Assembly: GCA_029007845.1 (NCBI GenBank)
Contig: JAQXIP010000104.1
Span: 1 to 64,000, forward strand
Direction of reading: 5' to 3'
Source: Clostridiales bacterium
Lineage (GTDB): Bacteria > Bacillota > Clostridia > Lachnospirales > Lachnospiraceae
DNA length: 64,000 nt
The stretch's first letter is position 1, and the number at the start of each line of letters is the position of its first letter. Both the position numbers and the translations under genes were made by a program. Below the pieces are notes generated by a model. The model ran no database searches. It was given only the letters and a program-made list of their open reading frames with translations, and was not told where the DNA came from. Below, piece after piece: positions 35,947 to 43,909 of the stretch.

Positions 35947-36163
35947 GTAATAGTTCAGCCGTAACGAGCGCAAAGCCGCCGGAAACATGCAGAATACCAG
36001 GGACCATGAAATACCCGCTTTTGCTTCATTGAACACGTAGCGGTACTAAGGTTTTGCAAAAAACCGCAAAACCAAGTGCCGGCGTGTTCAAAGGGATATT
36101 TCATGGTACCTGGTATTCTGCGTGCTTCCGGCGGCTGTGCGCTCGTTACGGCTGAACTGTTAC
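35947..36163 (+). repeat. Giant palindromic element, copy 3 (complete, about 217 bp, different arms)
   Basis: The core matches the other copies (ATGAAATACCCGCTTTTGCT, GAACACGTAGCGGTACTAAG and partner AAGTGCCGGCGTGTTCAA). The outer arms are unrelated in sequence to copies 1, 2 and 4 but still complementary: AGTTCAGCCGTAACGAGCGC pairs with GCGCTCGTTACGGCTGAACT, and GCAGAATACCAGG pairs with CCTGGTATTCTGC. ACCAT / ATGGT replaces the ATTAT / ATAAT of copies 1 and 2. The loop is longer, with an extra AAAAAACC. It fills the gap between the VanZ-like promoter and the tRNA promoter. Confidence 0.92.
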
Positions 36164-36191
36164 AGGTTTTGCAAAAAAATAAAAAAGGTGC

Positions 36192-36220
36192 TTGACAAAT
36201 TCGTAGAATCCTCCTATAAT
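36192..36220 (+). promoter_or_regulatory. Consensus promoter of the tRNA pair
   Basis: TTGACA and TATAAT with an exact 17-base spacer, both perfect consensus, 38 bases ahead of tRNA-Val. This is as expected for a strong stable-RNA promoter. Confidence 0.9.
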
Positions 36221-36257
36221 ATCACTTGTGTCAACTGCGAGAGAGCAGTGAGCCGAT

Positions 36258-36330
36258 GGGATCTTAGCTCAGCTGGGAGAGCATCTGCCTTACAAGCAGA
36301 GGGTCACAGGTTCGAGCCCTGTAGGTCCCA
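36258..36330 (+). tRNA. tRNA-Val (anticodon TAC)
   Basis: A 73-nt cloverleaf. The acceptor GGGATCT pairs with AGGTCCC (one T-G pair). The D arm is GCTCAGCTGGGAGAGC, and the anticodon arm TCTGC-CTTACAA-GCAGA gives TAC, reading GTA and related valine codons. The T arm is CACAGGTTCGAGCCCTG. The discriminator is A and CCA is not encoded. Confidence 0.95.
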
Positions 36331-36363
36331 TTAACTGGCATATTGACACATAACCAAATATAT

Positions 36364-36437
36364 GGCGGAATAGCTCAGTTGGCTAGAGCACACGGTTCAT
36401 ACCCGTGGTGTCGAGGGTTCAAATCCCCCTTCCGCTA
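36364..36437 (+). tRNA. tRNA-Met (anticodon CAT, elongator type)
   Basis: A 74-nt cloverleaf. GGCGGAA pairs with TTCCGCT, with the G1-U72 pair seen in elongator tRNA-Met of Firmicutes. The anticodon arm CACGG-TTCATAC-CCGTG gives CAT. The T stem is GAGGG against CCCCC, leaving an A-C mismatch at the second pair where a C-to-T would restore pairing. CCA is not encoded. It is an elongator rather than an initiator because the latter has an unpaired 1-72 position. A tRNA-Ile2 (lysidine) reading is not excluded. Confidence 0.92.
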
Positions 36438-36444
36438 CGCATAG

Positions 36445-36481
36445 AAAACTCTGGAAAGAATTATTTTCAGGGTTTTTTTTT
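36445..36481 (+). terminator. Intrinsic terminator of the tRNA operon
   Basis: AAACTCTGGAAA pairs with TTTTCAGGGTTT (with G-T pairs) and runs into eight to nine T residues. Confidence 0.85.
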
Positions 36482-36487
36482 GAAAAT

Positions 36488-36516
36488 TAGACAAATGGAC
36501 GGAAATAGAGTATAAT
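36488..36516 (+). promoter_or_regulatory. Promoter of the DUF554 gene
   Basis: TAGACA and TATAAT are separated by 17 bases, 47 bases before the start codon at 36564. Confidence 0.65.
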
Positions 36517-36563
36517 AGGTTCACTTGGTGAAAAGAAACCATTTTGGCAGTCGGAGGAAAAAG

Positions 36564-37241
36564 ATGTTAGGCACAATTGTGAATACAGCGGCGATACTGG
36601 TGGGAAGTACCATTGGAAGCATATTAAAAAAAGGGATTCAGAAAGAATACCAGGACGCAATGTATACCGCCATGGGACTGTCTGCTATTGGAATTGGAAT
36701 GAATGCAGTAGTATCGAATATGTCAGACAGCCGCTATCCGGTGCTGTTTATTGTAAGCCTTGCTGCTGGCAGCCTGTTTGGGACGGCACTTAACCTGGAT
36801 GGACGGTTTCAGCGGATGGTAAACCGCCACTCAGACGGGAATCTGGGGCAGGGACTTGCCACTGCTGTTTTGATGTTCTGCATTGGAACCCTGTCGATTC
36901 TTGGACCGGTTCAAAGTGCCTTAAAAGGAGATAATACCTATTTGTTTACAAATGCTACTCTGGATTTTGTTACCTCTATGGTACTTTCTTCTACTTACGG
37001 AATTGGCATCGCGTTTGCAGCCTTGATTCTTTTTTGGTGGCAGGGAACCATCTATCTGTTTGCCTCCTCCTTGTCAGGTCTGTTCCAGAATGGCCTCATG
37101 ACAGAACTTTCCATTGTGGGAGGTTTTTTGATTGCTGCATCAGGAATTGGAATATTAAAGATCAAAGATTGCAAAACATTGAACATGCTGCCTGCACTGC
37201 TGGTTCCGCCGGTATTCTTTTGGATCTGTTCCATGTTTTAG
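36564..37241 (+). CDS. DUF554 membrane protein (YdfK type)
   Basis: This is an integral membrane protein of 225 aa of the DUF554 family, of unknown function; homologues include B. subtilis YdfK and E. coli YqgA. The family start GTIVNTAAILVGSTIGSILKKG is plain, followed by TAMGLSAIGIGMNAV and about six more helices (FCIGTLSILGPVQSALKGDNTYLFTNATLDF in the middle). ATG 36564 has CGGAGG directly upstream; the track start at 36525 is too early. It has its own promoter after the tRNA terminator. Confidence 0.9.
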   Translation: MLGTIVNTAAILVGSTIGSILKKGIQKEYQDAMYTAMGLSAIGIGMNAVVSNMSDSRYPVLFIVSLAAGSLFGTALNLDGRFQRMVNRHSDGNLGQGLATAVLMFCIGTLSILGPVQSALKGDNTYLFTNATLDFVTSMVLSSTYGIGIAFAALILFWWQGTIYLFASSLSGLFQNGLMTELSIVGGFLIAASGIGILKIKDCKTLNMLPALLVPPVFFWICSMF

Positions 37242-37380
37242 AATTGCGAGAACACGAAGTGCGCAGCAATTCGCAGGCAGCATGGGGTCAAAAGACCTTT
37301 TGATCCCAACATCTTTTTATGCACATGCAAATCAGTCGGAATGCGGATTAGTCCAAGGGATGCGTGTGCGAAGTTTGGGT
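37241..37380 (+). repeat. Composite repeat: second family copy 2 plus a collapsed palindromic element
   Basis: Directly after the DUF554 stop an inverted repeat GAATTGC/GCAATTC (37241-37272) is followed by GGGGTCAAAAG-ACCTTTTGATCCC. The latter leads into CCTTTTGATCCCAACATC and TTTTTATGCACAT (37296-37326), shared with the repeat at 4672. Fused to it is GCACATGCAAATCAGTCGG (left end of the giant palindrome) joined after a short spacer to GGATGCGTGTGCGAAGTTTG (right end), with the core deleted. Nothing coding is seen here. Confidence 0.6.
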
Positions 37381-37442
37381 ACATAAAACAATCGGCATAC
37401 ATAATTTGTATGTGAAAATAGAAAAGAATGGAGAGATGAAAT

Positions 37443-38780
37443 ATGAGAAAAAAACTGATTGCATTAGGATTGACTTTTGTAATGGCCACCGGTCTGTTAA
37501 CCGGCTGCGGTGGTGGAGAAAGTAAGTCAGAAGTGTATTTTTTGAATTTTAAACCAGAAGTTACGGATGTCTATAAAGACATTGCAAATACTTATGAAAA
37601 AGAGACTGGTGTAAAAGTGAAAGTGGTAACGGCTGCATCTGGGGAATATGAATCCACCTTAAAGGCAGAGCTGGCAAAAACGGATGCACCAACGATTTTT
37701 CAGATTAATGGACCGGTTGGTTATGAGACATGGAAGGATTATTGTCTTGATCTGATCAGCACAAATCTGTATTCCCAGCTTACTATGCCGGAGCTTGCAG
37801 TAAACAGCGGGGCTGGTGTGTATGGTGTTCCGTATGCGGTTGAAGGTTATGGAATTATCTACAATAAGAAGATAACGGATCAGTATTTTGCACTGCCGGA
37901 TAAAAAGAGTGAATGCAAATCCATGAAGGATGTGAAAGGTTTTGAACAATTCCGGGTGATTGTAGAAGATATGACCGAACATGCAAATGAACTGGGCATT
38001 GAAGGCGTATTTGCCTCTACTTCCCTTGCAGCAGGACAGCAGTGGAGATGGCAGACGCATCTTGCAAATGTTCCATTCTACTACGAATTTGCTAAGAAAA
38101 CCGATTATTCCACACCGCTTCTTGCCGGACTTGCTTCAAATGAGATTGAGTTTACCTATTCGGATCAGTTCCGCAACATATTTGATTTATATATCAATAA
38201 TTCGGTAAGCAATCCAAAGCTGCTTTCTTCCAAATCAGTAGAGGATTCCATGGCTGAATTTGCCCTTGGAAAATGTGCGATGGTTCAGAATGGAAGCTGG
38301 GCATGGGATCAGATTAAAGATGTTGATGGCAACGTTGTCAAAGCGAAAAATGTGAAATTCATGCCAATTTTTACCGGAATCAGCGGGGAACAGAATCAGG
38401 GAATCTGTATTGGAACAGAGAATTACTTCGCAATCAATTCCCAGGTAGACAGCGAACAGCAGGAGAAATCCATTGCATTTCTGGAATGGCTGTTTAGCAG
38501 CGAAGAAGGTATTAAATATGTAAAAGATGATCTTGGATTTATTGCGCCGTTTAAATCCTTTGAAGATGTAGATTATGATAATCCGCTTGTTTCCCAGACG
38601 AATGACTGGATGCAGAATGAAAAGGTAAATAATCTGCCTTGGGTATTCGCAAGCTTTCCAGATACAGTATTCAAGGATGAATTCGGTCAGGCATTGTTAG
38701 ATTATACCCAGGATAATGCAGGCTGGAATCAGGTAGTAGAACGTGTGAAAGAATCCTGGAAGACAGAAAAAGCAAAATAG
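37443..38780 (+). CDS. Extracellular solute-binding lipoprotein (family 1, sugar type), orphan
   Basis: An ABC-transporter binding protein of 445 aa. The lipoprotein signal is KKLIALGLTFVMATGLLTGC, with lipobox LTGC and mature Cys at about residue 22. The mature part fits family 1 solute-binding proteins (YEKETGVKVKVVTAASGEYESTLKAEL, GVPYAVEGYGIIYNKK, GKCAMVQNGSWAWDQI, ENYFAINSQVDSEQQEKSIAFLEWLFS), which bind mono- or oligosaccharides. No permease or ATPase gene is nearby. A small inverted repeat CATACA/TGTATG (37396-37412) precedes the ribosome site and might be an operator. The J-domain gene follows after 22 bases. Confidence 0.92.
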   Translation: MRKKLIALGLTFVMATGLLTGCGGGESKSEVYFLNFKPEVTDVYKDIANTYEKETGVKVKVVTAASGEYESTLKAELAKTDAPTIFQINGPVGYETWKDYCLDLISTNLYSQLTMPELAVNSGAGVYGVPYAVEGYGIIYNKKITDQYFALPDKKSECKSMKDVKGFEQFRVIVEDMTEHANELGIEGVFASTSLAAGQQWRWQTHLANVPFYYEFAKKTDYSTPLLAGLASNEIEFTYSDQFRNIFDLYINNSVSNPKLLSSKSVEDSMAEFALGKCAMVQNGSWAWDQIKDVDGNVVKAKNVKFMPIFTGISGEQNQGICIGTENYFAINSQVDSEQQEKSIAFLEWLFSSEEGIKYVKDDLGFIAPFKSFEDVDYDNPLVSQTNDWMQNEKVNNLPWVFASFPDTVFKDEFGQALLDYTQDNAGWNQVVERVKESWKTEKAK

Positions 38781-38802
38781 AGAAGGAATAGGGGAAAAAG
38801 TG

Positions 38803-41800
38803 ATGACACAAGACCGTATTTGGGAAATACTGCAGATTGAACCAACTATGGATGAACAGGTAATACAGAGTGCCTACCGGGCATTGCTGCCAACGGTTAA
38901 CCCGGAAGATGATGCGGAGGGCTTTCGCAATTTAAGAGAAGCTTATGAAGCGGCACAGAAGCTTATACGGGAAAAAAAGCAGGAAAGCCTTGAACAGGAG
39001 AGAAACGAGACAAATCCAGAAGAGTTGTCCGAGATAGACCGTTTTATGGAAAAAGTGGAAGCATTATACGAATCGGTTCCCGGACGCTGTGATGTATCTG
39101 CGTGGAATGAACTGTTAAATGAACCGGTGTGTCAGGCTTTGGATACCTCTCTGGAAGTGCGGGAAAAAGTACTTGCTTATCTGATGGATCATTTTTATCT
39201 GCCGTCAGAAGTGTTCCGGAGGCTTGATAAAGAATTCCATTTTGTAGAAGAAAAGGAAGATCTGCTGGAGATGTTTCCACGGGATTTTCTGGCCTATCTG
39301 GAGCGTCAGGTAAATAATGAGAACTTTTTTCCATATGAATTATTAGAAGTCGTGTCGGTGGAGAAGGAAAATGATGACGCAGACACTTATATCCGTACAT
39401 ACTTTGATTTAAAGAATTCCCTGGATCAGGAGCAGACAGAAGGGGTAGAAGAAAAAATAAAACAGCTTTCCTCAGCAAGCGTCCGTCATCCATATCTGAA
39501 TGTGGAGAAGATGCGTTACGAGATGCTGAATGGGCATAAAAAGGAAGCCGGGGAGCTTTCTGAAAAACTGATGCAGAAGTGGAGCAGCAACGATTACGTG
39601 GCGTTTCAGTGTGCCCAGGTCTGGTTTGATCTTGGACAGACAGAGAAAGCGTTCGAAACATGGAATGACCTCCTTGTGAAGAATCCGGAGCATTACGGAG
39701 CTAAATATGGTCTTGCCCTTTGTTACCAGAAAAATGGTGATGCCCAGAAAGCCAAAGAGGCTTCCGTTGACATTCTTGAGCGGAACGGCCAGGATGAGAA
39801 GATGAATGAGGTCATGCATTGGGCAAATGAGATTCTTATCAGGGATTATGAGAAGAAGCTTCAGGAGGAGCCGGACAATGTGGGTGACGCATTGGAGATG
39901 GGATGGTGTCTGTTTCAGAATGAGAGAGACCAGGATACCATTGACCTTCTTGACCGGACACATCCGGATAATGAAGAACATGAGCGGGATTATTGCAATC
40001 TGAGAGGCCGCTGCCTTTACAATATGAAACACTATGAAGAGGCAATTCCATTTCTAAAAAAATGGCTTCTTATTATGGATCAACTGGTGGAAAACGGCGG
40101 AGAGCCCAAAAAGACAAGACGCCGTGGATATGCCGCTTTTTTACTGGCTATGTGCTATCAGGAACTATCGGGCAAGACCGAGGATGGAAAAAAAGTAAGG
40201 AACCAGAATGAGGCAGAAGAGTTCTTTCATCGTTCCATTGAGACGGAAGAAAATGATTTTGCAAGGCTGTCTTATGAAAATAACCTGGCTGTATTTTATA
40301 ATGAATGCCGCCAGTATGAAAAGGCGGTGGATGTGTGTGACCGTATTCTAAAGGAAGACAGCGGATATTACCCGGCATACCTCCAGCGACAGAAAGCCTT
40401 TTTTGAGTTGAAAAACGCACAGGGGGTAGTGGACGACTACCATGCGGCAGTAGAAATTGTTCCAAATTATTTTGTGCCATATGTATTGGCAGCAAAAGTG
40501 TTTAGTATATTTAACCAGTACGAAGATGTGAAAGATGTGGTAACCCGGGCAAAGGAAGCCGGAGCATGGTCTTGTGCCCTTGCGCTGTATGAGATTAAGG
40601 CTGGAAGAATGCTGGCGGAGTCTGAAAAAGAACGGGTGAGTGTTCTGGCACTGGCAGATGAACTGGAGTTTCACAGGGATGAACTGGAAGACGATGTGGA
40701 AGACTGGTCGGAGTTCTATGCAGAACGGGCGATTTTGTGTCTGGACACAGGAAATTACGAAGAAGGTCTGGAAAAAATCCAGAAGGCCATCGAGCTGAAT
40801 CCATCAAAGTATTATTATGAATGGATCCGGGCAGATCTGGTGAAAGGTCAGGGAAAACTGGAAGAAGCCCTGGCGCTCTATCAGGAACTTGAGAAAAAGA
40901 TGCCGGATAACCCGGGTATTAATTATGATATGGCCCGCTGCTACATGAGTGTTGGAAATGAGGAAGCTGCAATTGTGCAGTTTGAGAAAACGCTTGAGAA
41001 AGATCCGGAGCACAGACGGGTGCATAATGAACTGATGAATATTTACCAGAGAAAATATAATCAGACTTACCAGAAAAAGTATTATGTGCTTGCTATGGAG
41101 CATGCGGACAAACAGATTGATAACCTGGATAATTCCTTTTACCGGATTGAACGGGCGATTTTAAAGCTGGATGGTTACGAAACAGAGGAAGCCAGGGAAG
41201 ATCTGGAAGAAAGCTTAAAGACAGAGCCGGATAATCTATATGCGTATAATAACCTTGGCTTTGCTTATCGTCTGGAGAAAAAATGGGATCTTGCCATTGA
41301 GAATTTCCGCAAGGCTGCCCAGTTAATGGAGACGCCGGAAACAATACTTCCTTATAGTAATCTTGCAGACTGTTATGAGATTACCGGGGAATATGAAAAA
41401 GCGATCGAATGCCTTAAGAAAAATCTGTCCATGTTTCCAAAGAACCTGTCCATTTATACCGATATGGCTCATCTATATATAAAGATGGGGCAGTATGAAA
41501 AGGCAATTTCGTGTTTTGAAAAATTCTGTGAGTGTTCGGATGGTGACTGTACGAGGGAGAAAAGCTGGATTGCCAGATGCTATGTGAAACTGAATAATGA
41601 CAAACAGGCAGAGAAATGTCTTGCACAGATGGTTAAGGACAACCCGCTGAAAGGTTCTCTGGCTTGTATGGAATTTTATAAAGTGGTAAAGAGAAATTAC
41701 CGGAAAGCATGGAAATATGCTTCAAAAGTAGCAAGATTATGTGTATGGCGTGAAGAACCGCTTCTTGGCGGTGAGTATCTGGATCTGGCAGAGACCTGTT

Positions 41801-42183
41801 TTTTGTGCGATAAAAAGAAAAAAGCAAAAGAGTACGCAGAGAAAGCCTTGGAACAGCTTTTAAAATGCGGTGTGACTCTGGAGGAATATATAAACTATCC
41901 AAACAGAGGACCATTAAACCGCGCCCAGATTGGAAGATACTATCATTTTTGCGGAGATCTTGATAAGGCTGAGGAGCTTTTATTATCTGCCGCTTCCATG
42001 GACTTATGCTGTGACTGTAAACAGAGGGAGTGCCAGGATGTATACTGTTATCTTGGCAGGCTGTATGAGGCAATGGGGGATTATGACAAGGCATATAAGA
42101 GTTTCCTGAAAGTAAAGGAAATCAACCCGACAGACACGGAACTGCCAGCTGCATTTGAAGCGATTCGCAAGAAACAGAAATGA
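38803..42183 (+). CDS. J-domain-like/TPR repeat co-chaperone (DjlB/DjlC-like), 1126 aa
   Basis: The N-terminal roughly 60 residues (IWEILQIEPTMDEQVIQSAYRALLPTVNPEDD...FRNLREAYEAA) resemble a J-domain in which the HPD tripeptide is replaced by NPEDD, as in DjlB/DjlC-type proteins. The rest is an array of tetratricopeptide repeats (for example YEEAIPFLKKWL, YEKAVDVCDRIL, WDLAIENFRKAA, YEKAIECLKKNL, YDKAYKSFLKV). Four cysteines near the end (SMDLCCDCKQREC) could bind metal. GTG 38800 and ATG 38803 are adjacent; ATG is used. The next gene is an HscC-type Hsp70, 16 bases downstream, matching the known pairing of HscC with DjlB/DjlC in E. coli. No signal peptide, so cytoplasmic. Confidence 0.85.
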   Translation: MTQDRIWEILQIEPTMDEQVIQSAYRALLPTVNPEDDAEGFRNLREAYEAAQKLIREKKQESLEQERNETNPEELSEIDRFMEKVEALYESVPGRCDVSAWNELLNEPVCQALDTSLEVREKVLAYLMDHFYLPSEVFRRLDKEFHFVEEKEDLLEMFPRDFLAYLERQVNNENFFPYELLEVVSVEKENDDADTYIRTYFDLKNSLDQEQTEGVEEKIKQLSSASVRHPYLNVEKMRYEMLNGHKKEAGELSEKLMQKWSSNDYVAFQCAQVWFDLGQTEKAFETWNDLLVKNPEHYGAKYGLALCYQKNGDAQKAKEASVDILERNGQDEKMNEVMHWANEILIRDYEKKLQEEPDNVGDALEMGWCLFQNERDQDTIDLLDRTHPDNEEHERDYCNLRGRCLYNMKHYEEAIPFLKKWLLIMDQLVENGGEPKKTRRRGYAAFLLAMCYQELSGKTEDGKKVRNQNEAEEFFHRSIETEENDFARLSYENNLAVFYNECRQYEKAVDVCDRILKEDSGYYPAYLQRQKAFFELKNAQGVVDDYHAAVEIVPNYFVPYVLAAKVFSIFNQYEDVKDVVTRAKEAGAWSCALALYEIKAGRMLAESEKERVSVLALADELEFHRDELEDDVEDWSEFYAERAILCLDTGNYEEGLEKIQKAIELNPSKYYYEWIRADLVKGQGKLEEALALYQELEKKMPDNPGINYDMARCYMSVGNEEAAIVQFEKTLEKDPEHRRVHNELMNIYQRKYNQTYQKKYYVLAMEHADKQIDNLDNSFYRIERAILKLDGYETEEAREDLEESLKTEPDNLYAYNNLGFAYRLEKKWDLAIENFRKAAQLMETPETILPYSNLADCYEITGEYEKAIECLKKNLSMFPKNLSIYTDMAHLYIKMGQYEKAISCFEKFCECSDGDCTREKSWIARCYVKLNNDKQAEKCLAQMVKDNPLKGSLACMEFYKVVKRNYRKAWKYASKVARLCVWREEPLLGGEYLDLAETCFLCDKKKKAKEYAEKALEQLLKCGVTLEEYINYPNRGPLNRAQIGRYYHFCGDLDKAEELLLSAASMDLCCDCKQRECQDVYCYLGRLYEAMGDYDKAYKSFLKVKEINPTDTELPAAFEAIRKKQK

Positions 42184-42199
42184 GGTTAAGAGAAAGATC

Positions 42200-43891
42200 A
42201 TGATTATTGGAATTGATTTAGGAACCACCAATAGTCTGGCGGCTTATTTTACAGAAGATGGGCCAAAGATGATTCCGAATCGTCTTGGCAGCCATCTGAC
42301 TCCGTCAGTTGTGAGCATAGATGAAGAAGGCCAGGTATATGTGGGAGAAACAGCCCGTGAGAGGATGCTTTTGCACCCGGAGAGTACCGCCAGCGTATTC
42401 AAAAGAAGCATGGGAACGGATAAGAAGTACATTCTGAATGGAAAAAAGTATTCGGCAGAAGAATTATCTTCGTTTGTTCTGCGCTCTTTAAAAGAAGATG
42501 CCGAAGTGTATCTGAAGGAGCCGGTAACAGAGGCAGTTATCAGTGTGCCAGCTTATTTTAATGACGCCAGAAGAAAAGCGACAAAACGTGCCGGGGAACT
42601 GGCAGGACTAAAGGTTGAGCGGATCATTAGTGAGCCGACTGCCGCTGCTGTAGCATATGGTTTATATGAGGCAAAAGAAAATGCCAAATTTCTTGTCTTT
42701 GACTTGGGCGGTGGAACCTTTGATGTGTCGATTCTCGAACTGTTTCACCCGATCCTTGAGGTACGGGCTGTTGCCGGAGATAACTTCCTTGGAGGAGAAG
42801 ACTTTACAAAAGTAATCGAGGATCTGTTCTATGAGAAAAATAAAGAGCTGGATCCAATGCTTTTAGATGCCAAGACACTGCGGCATATTCATAAGCAGGC
42901 AGAACTGTGTAAACTGAGTTTTACAGATGAAAAGGATGCCACTATGACTTGTGTAATCCAGGATAAAAAATATGAGTTAAAATTAGACCTTGACGAATAT
43001 ACAAAAGCATGCGAAGATTTGCTTGAACGAATCCGGATTCCGGTTAAGAGAAGCCTTGCAGATTCCAATACCCGCTTATCGGATATTAGTAAAGTAGTGC
43101 TGGTAGGAGGCGCAACCAAGTCTCCTGTGGTCCGGAAGTTTGTCAGCCGTCTGTTTAAGTTCATACCGGATACGAATATTAATCCGGATGAGGCGGTTGC
43201 GCTGGGAGCGGCGGTTCAGGCAGCCATGAAAGAACGCAAGGATGCCATCCGGGAAGTGATTCTTACCGATGTGTGCCCGTTTACGCTTGGTACTGAAGTA
43301 GTAGTAGAAAGGGAAAACGGCAGATTTGAGGCAGGACATTTCTGTCCGATTATCGAGAGAAACACGGTCATTCCGGCAAGCCGGACGGAGACGTTATATA
43401 CCGTCCGGGACAACCAGACAAAGCTCCGGGTGAATGTGCTGCAGGGAGAAAGCCGTTTTGCAGCCAATAATGTCAGTCTTGGGGAACTCGAGATTGATGT
43501 GCCGAAGGCAAAAGCTGGGGAAGAAGCCATTGAAGTGACGTATACCTATGATGTGAATGCAATTCTGGAAGTGGAAGTCCGGGTTGTGTCAACGGACAAA
43601 AAGGTAAAACAAGTGATTAAAAACCAGGAAACGGATATGACCGATGAGGAGATTGCAAAGCGGTTTGAAGAATTATCCTATCTGAAAATACACCCGAGAG
43701 ACCAGGAAGAAAATCACCTTCTTTTGATAAAAGGGGAACGAATCTACGAAGAGAGTCTCGGAGATGAACGGCAGCTTATTGAGATTGCCATGAGAAAATT
43801 TGAAGATGCACTCAGCACCCAGGATCCAAAAAAGATTGAAAGTGCCAGAAGAGAATTCAAAGAGTTTTTAGAGGAGATGGATCAGTTATAA
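42200..43891 (+). CDS. hscC: HscC-type Hsp70 chaperone
   Basis: An Hsp70 ATPase of 563 aa, close in length to E. coli HscC (about 556) and shorter than DnaK (about 610-640). The start MIIGIDLGTTNSLAAYF at ATG 42200 fixes the N terminus; the track start at 42155 overlaps the previous gene. Hsp70 signatures are IDLGTTNS, VFDLGGGTFDVSIL and VVLVGGATKSPVVRKFV. The substrate domain is DVCPFTLGTEV...IIERNTVIPASR, and the helical lid is truncated to an acidic tail (EFLEEMDQL). No GrpE or DnaJ gene is adjacent; the partner is the J/TPR protein upstream. It probably handles a limited client set rather than general folding. Confidence 0.9.
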   Translation: MIIGIDLGTTNSLAAYFTEDGPKMIPNRLGSHLTPSVVSIDEEGQVYVGETARERMLLHPESTASVFKRSMGTDKKYILNGKKYSAEELSSFVLRSLKEDAEVYLKEPVTEAVISVPAYFNDARRKATKRAGELAGLKVERIISEPTAAAVAYGLYEAKENAKFLVFDLGGGTFDVSILELFHPILEVRAVAGDNFLGGEDFTKVIEDLFYEKNKELDPMLLDAKTLRHIHKQAELCKLSFTDEKDATMTCVIQDKKYELKLDLDEYTKACEDLLERIRIPVKRSLADSNTRLSDISKVVLVGGATKSPVVRKFVSRLFKFIPDTNINPDEAVALGAAVQAAMKERKDAIREVILTDVCPFTLGTEVVVERENGRFEAGHFCPIIERNTVIPASRTETLYTVRDNQTKLRVNVLQGESRFAANNVSLGELEIDVPKAKAGEEAIEVTYTYDVNAILEVEVRVVSTDKKVKQVIKNQETDMTDEEIAKRFEELSYLKIHPRDQEENHLLLIKGERIYEESLGDERQLIEIAMRKFEDALSTQDPKKIESARREFKEFLEEMDQL

Positions 43892-43909
43892 AAGAGGAGT
43901 GGAGAAGTT

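Noticed and set aside
42200-43891. Calling the Hsp70 gene dnaK
   Set aside because: It is shorter than DnaK, its lid is truncated, and it is paired with a J/TPR protein instead of GrpE/DnaJ.
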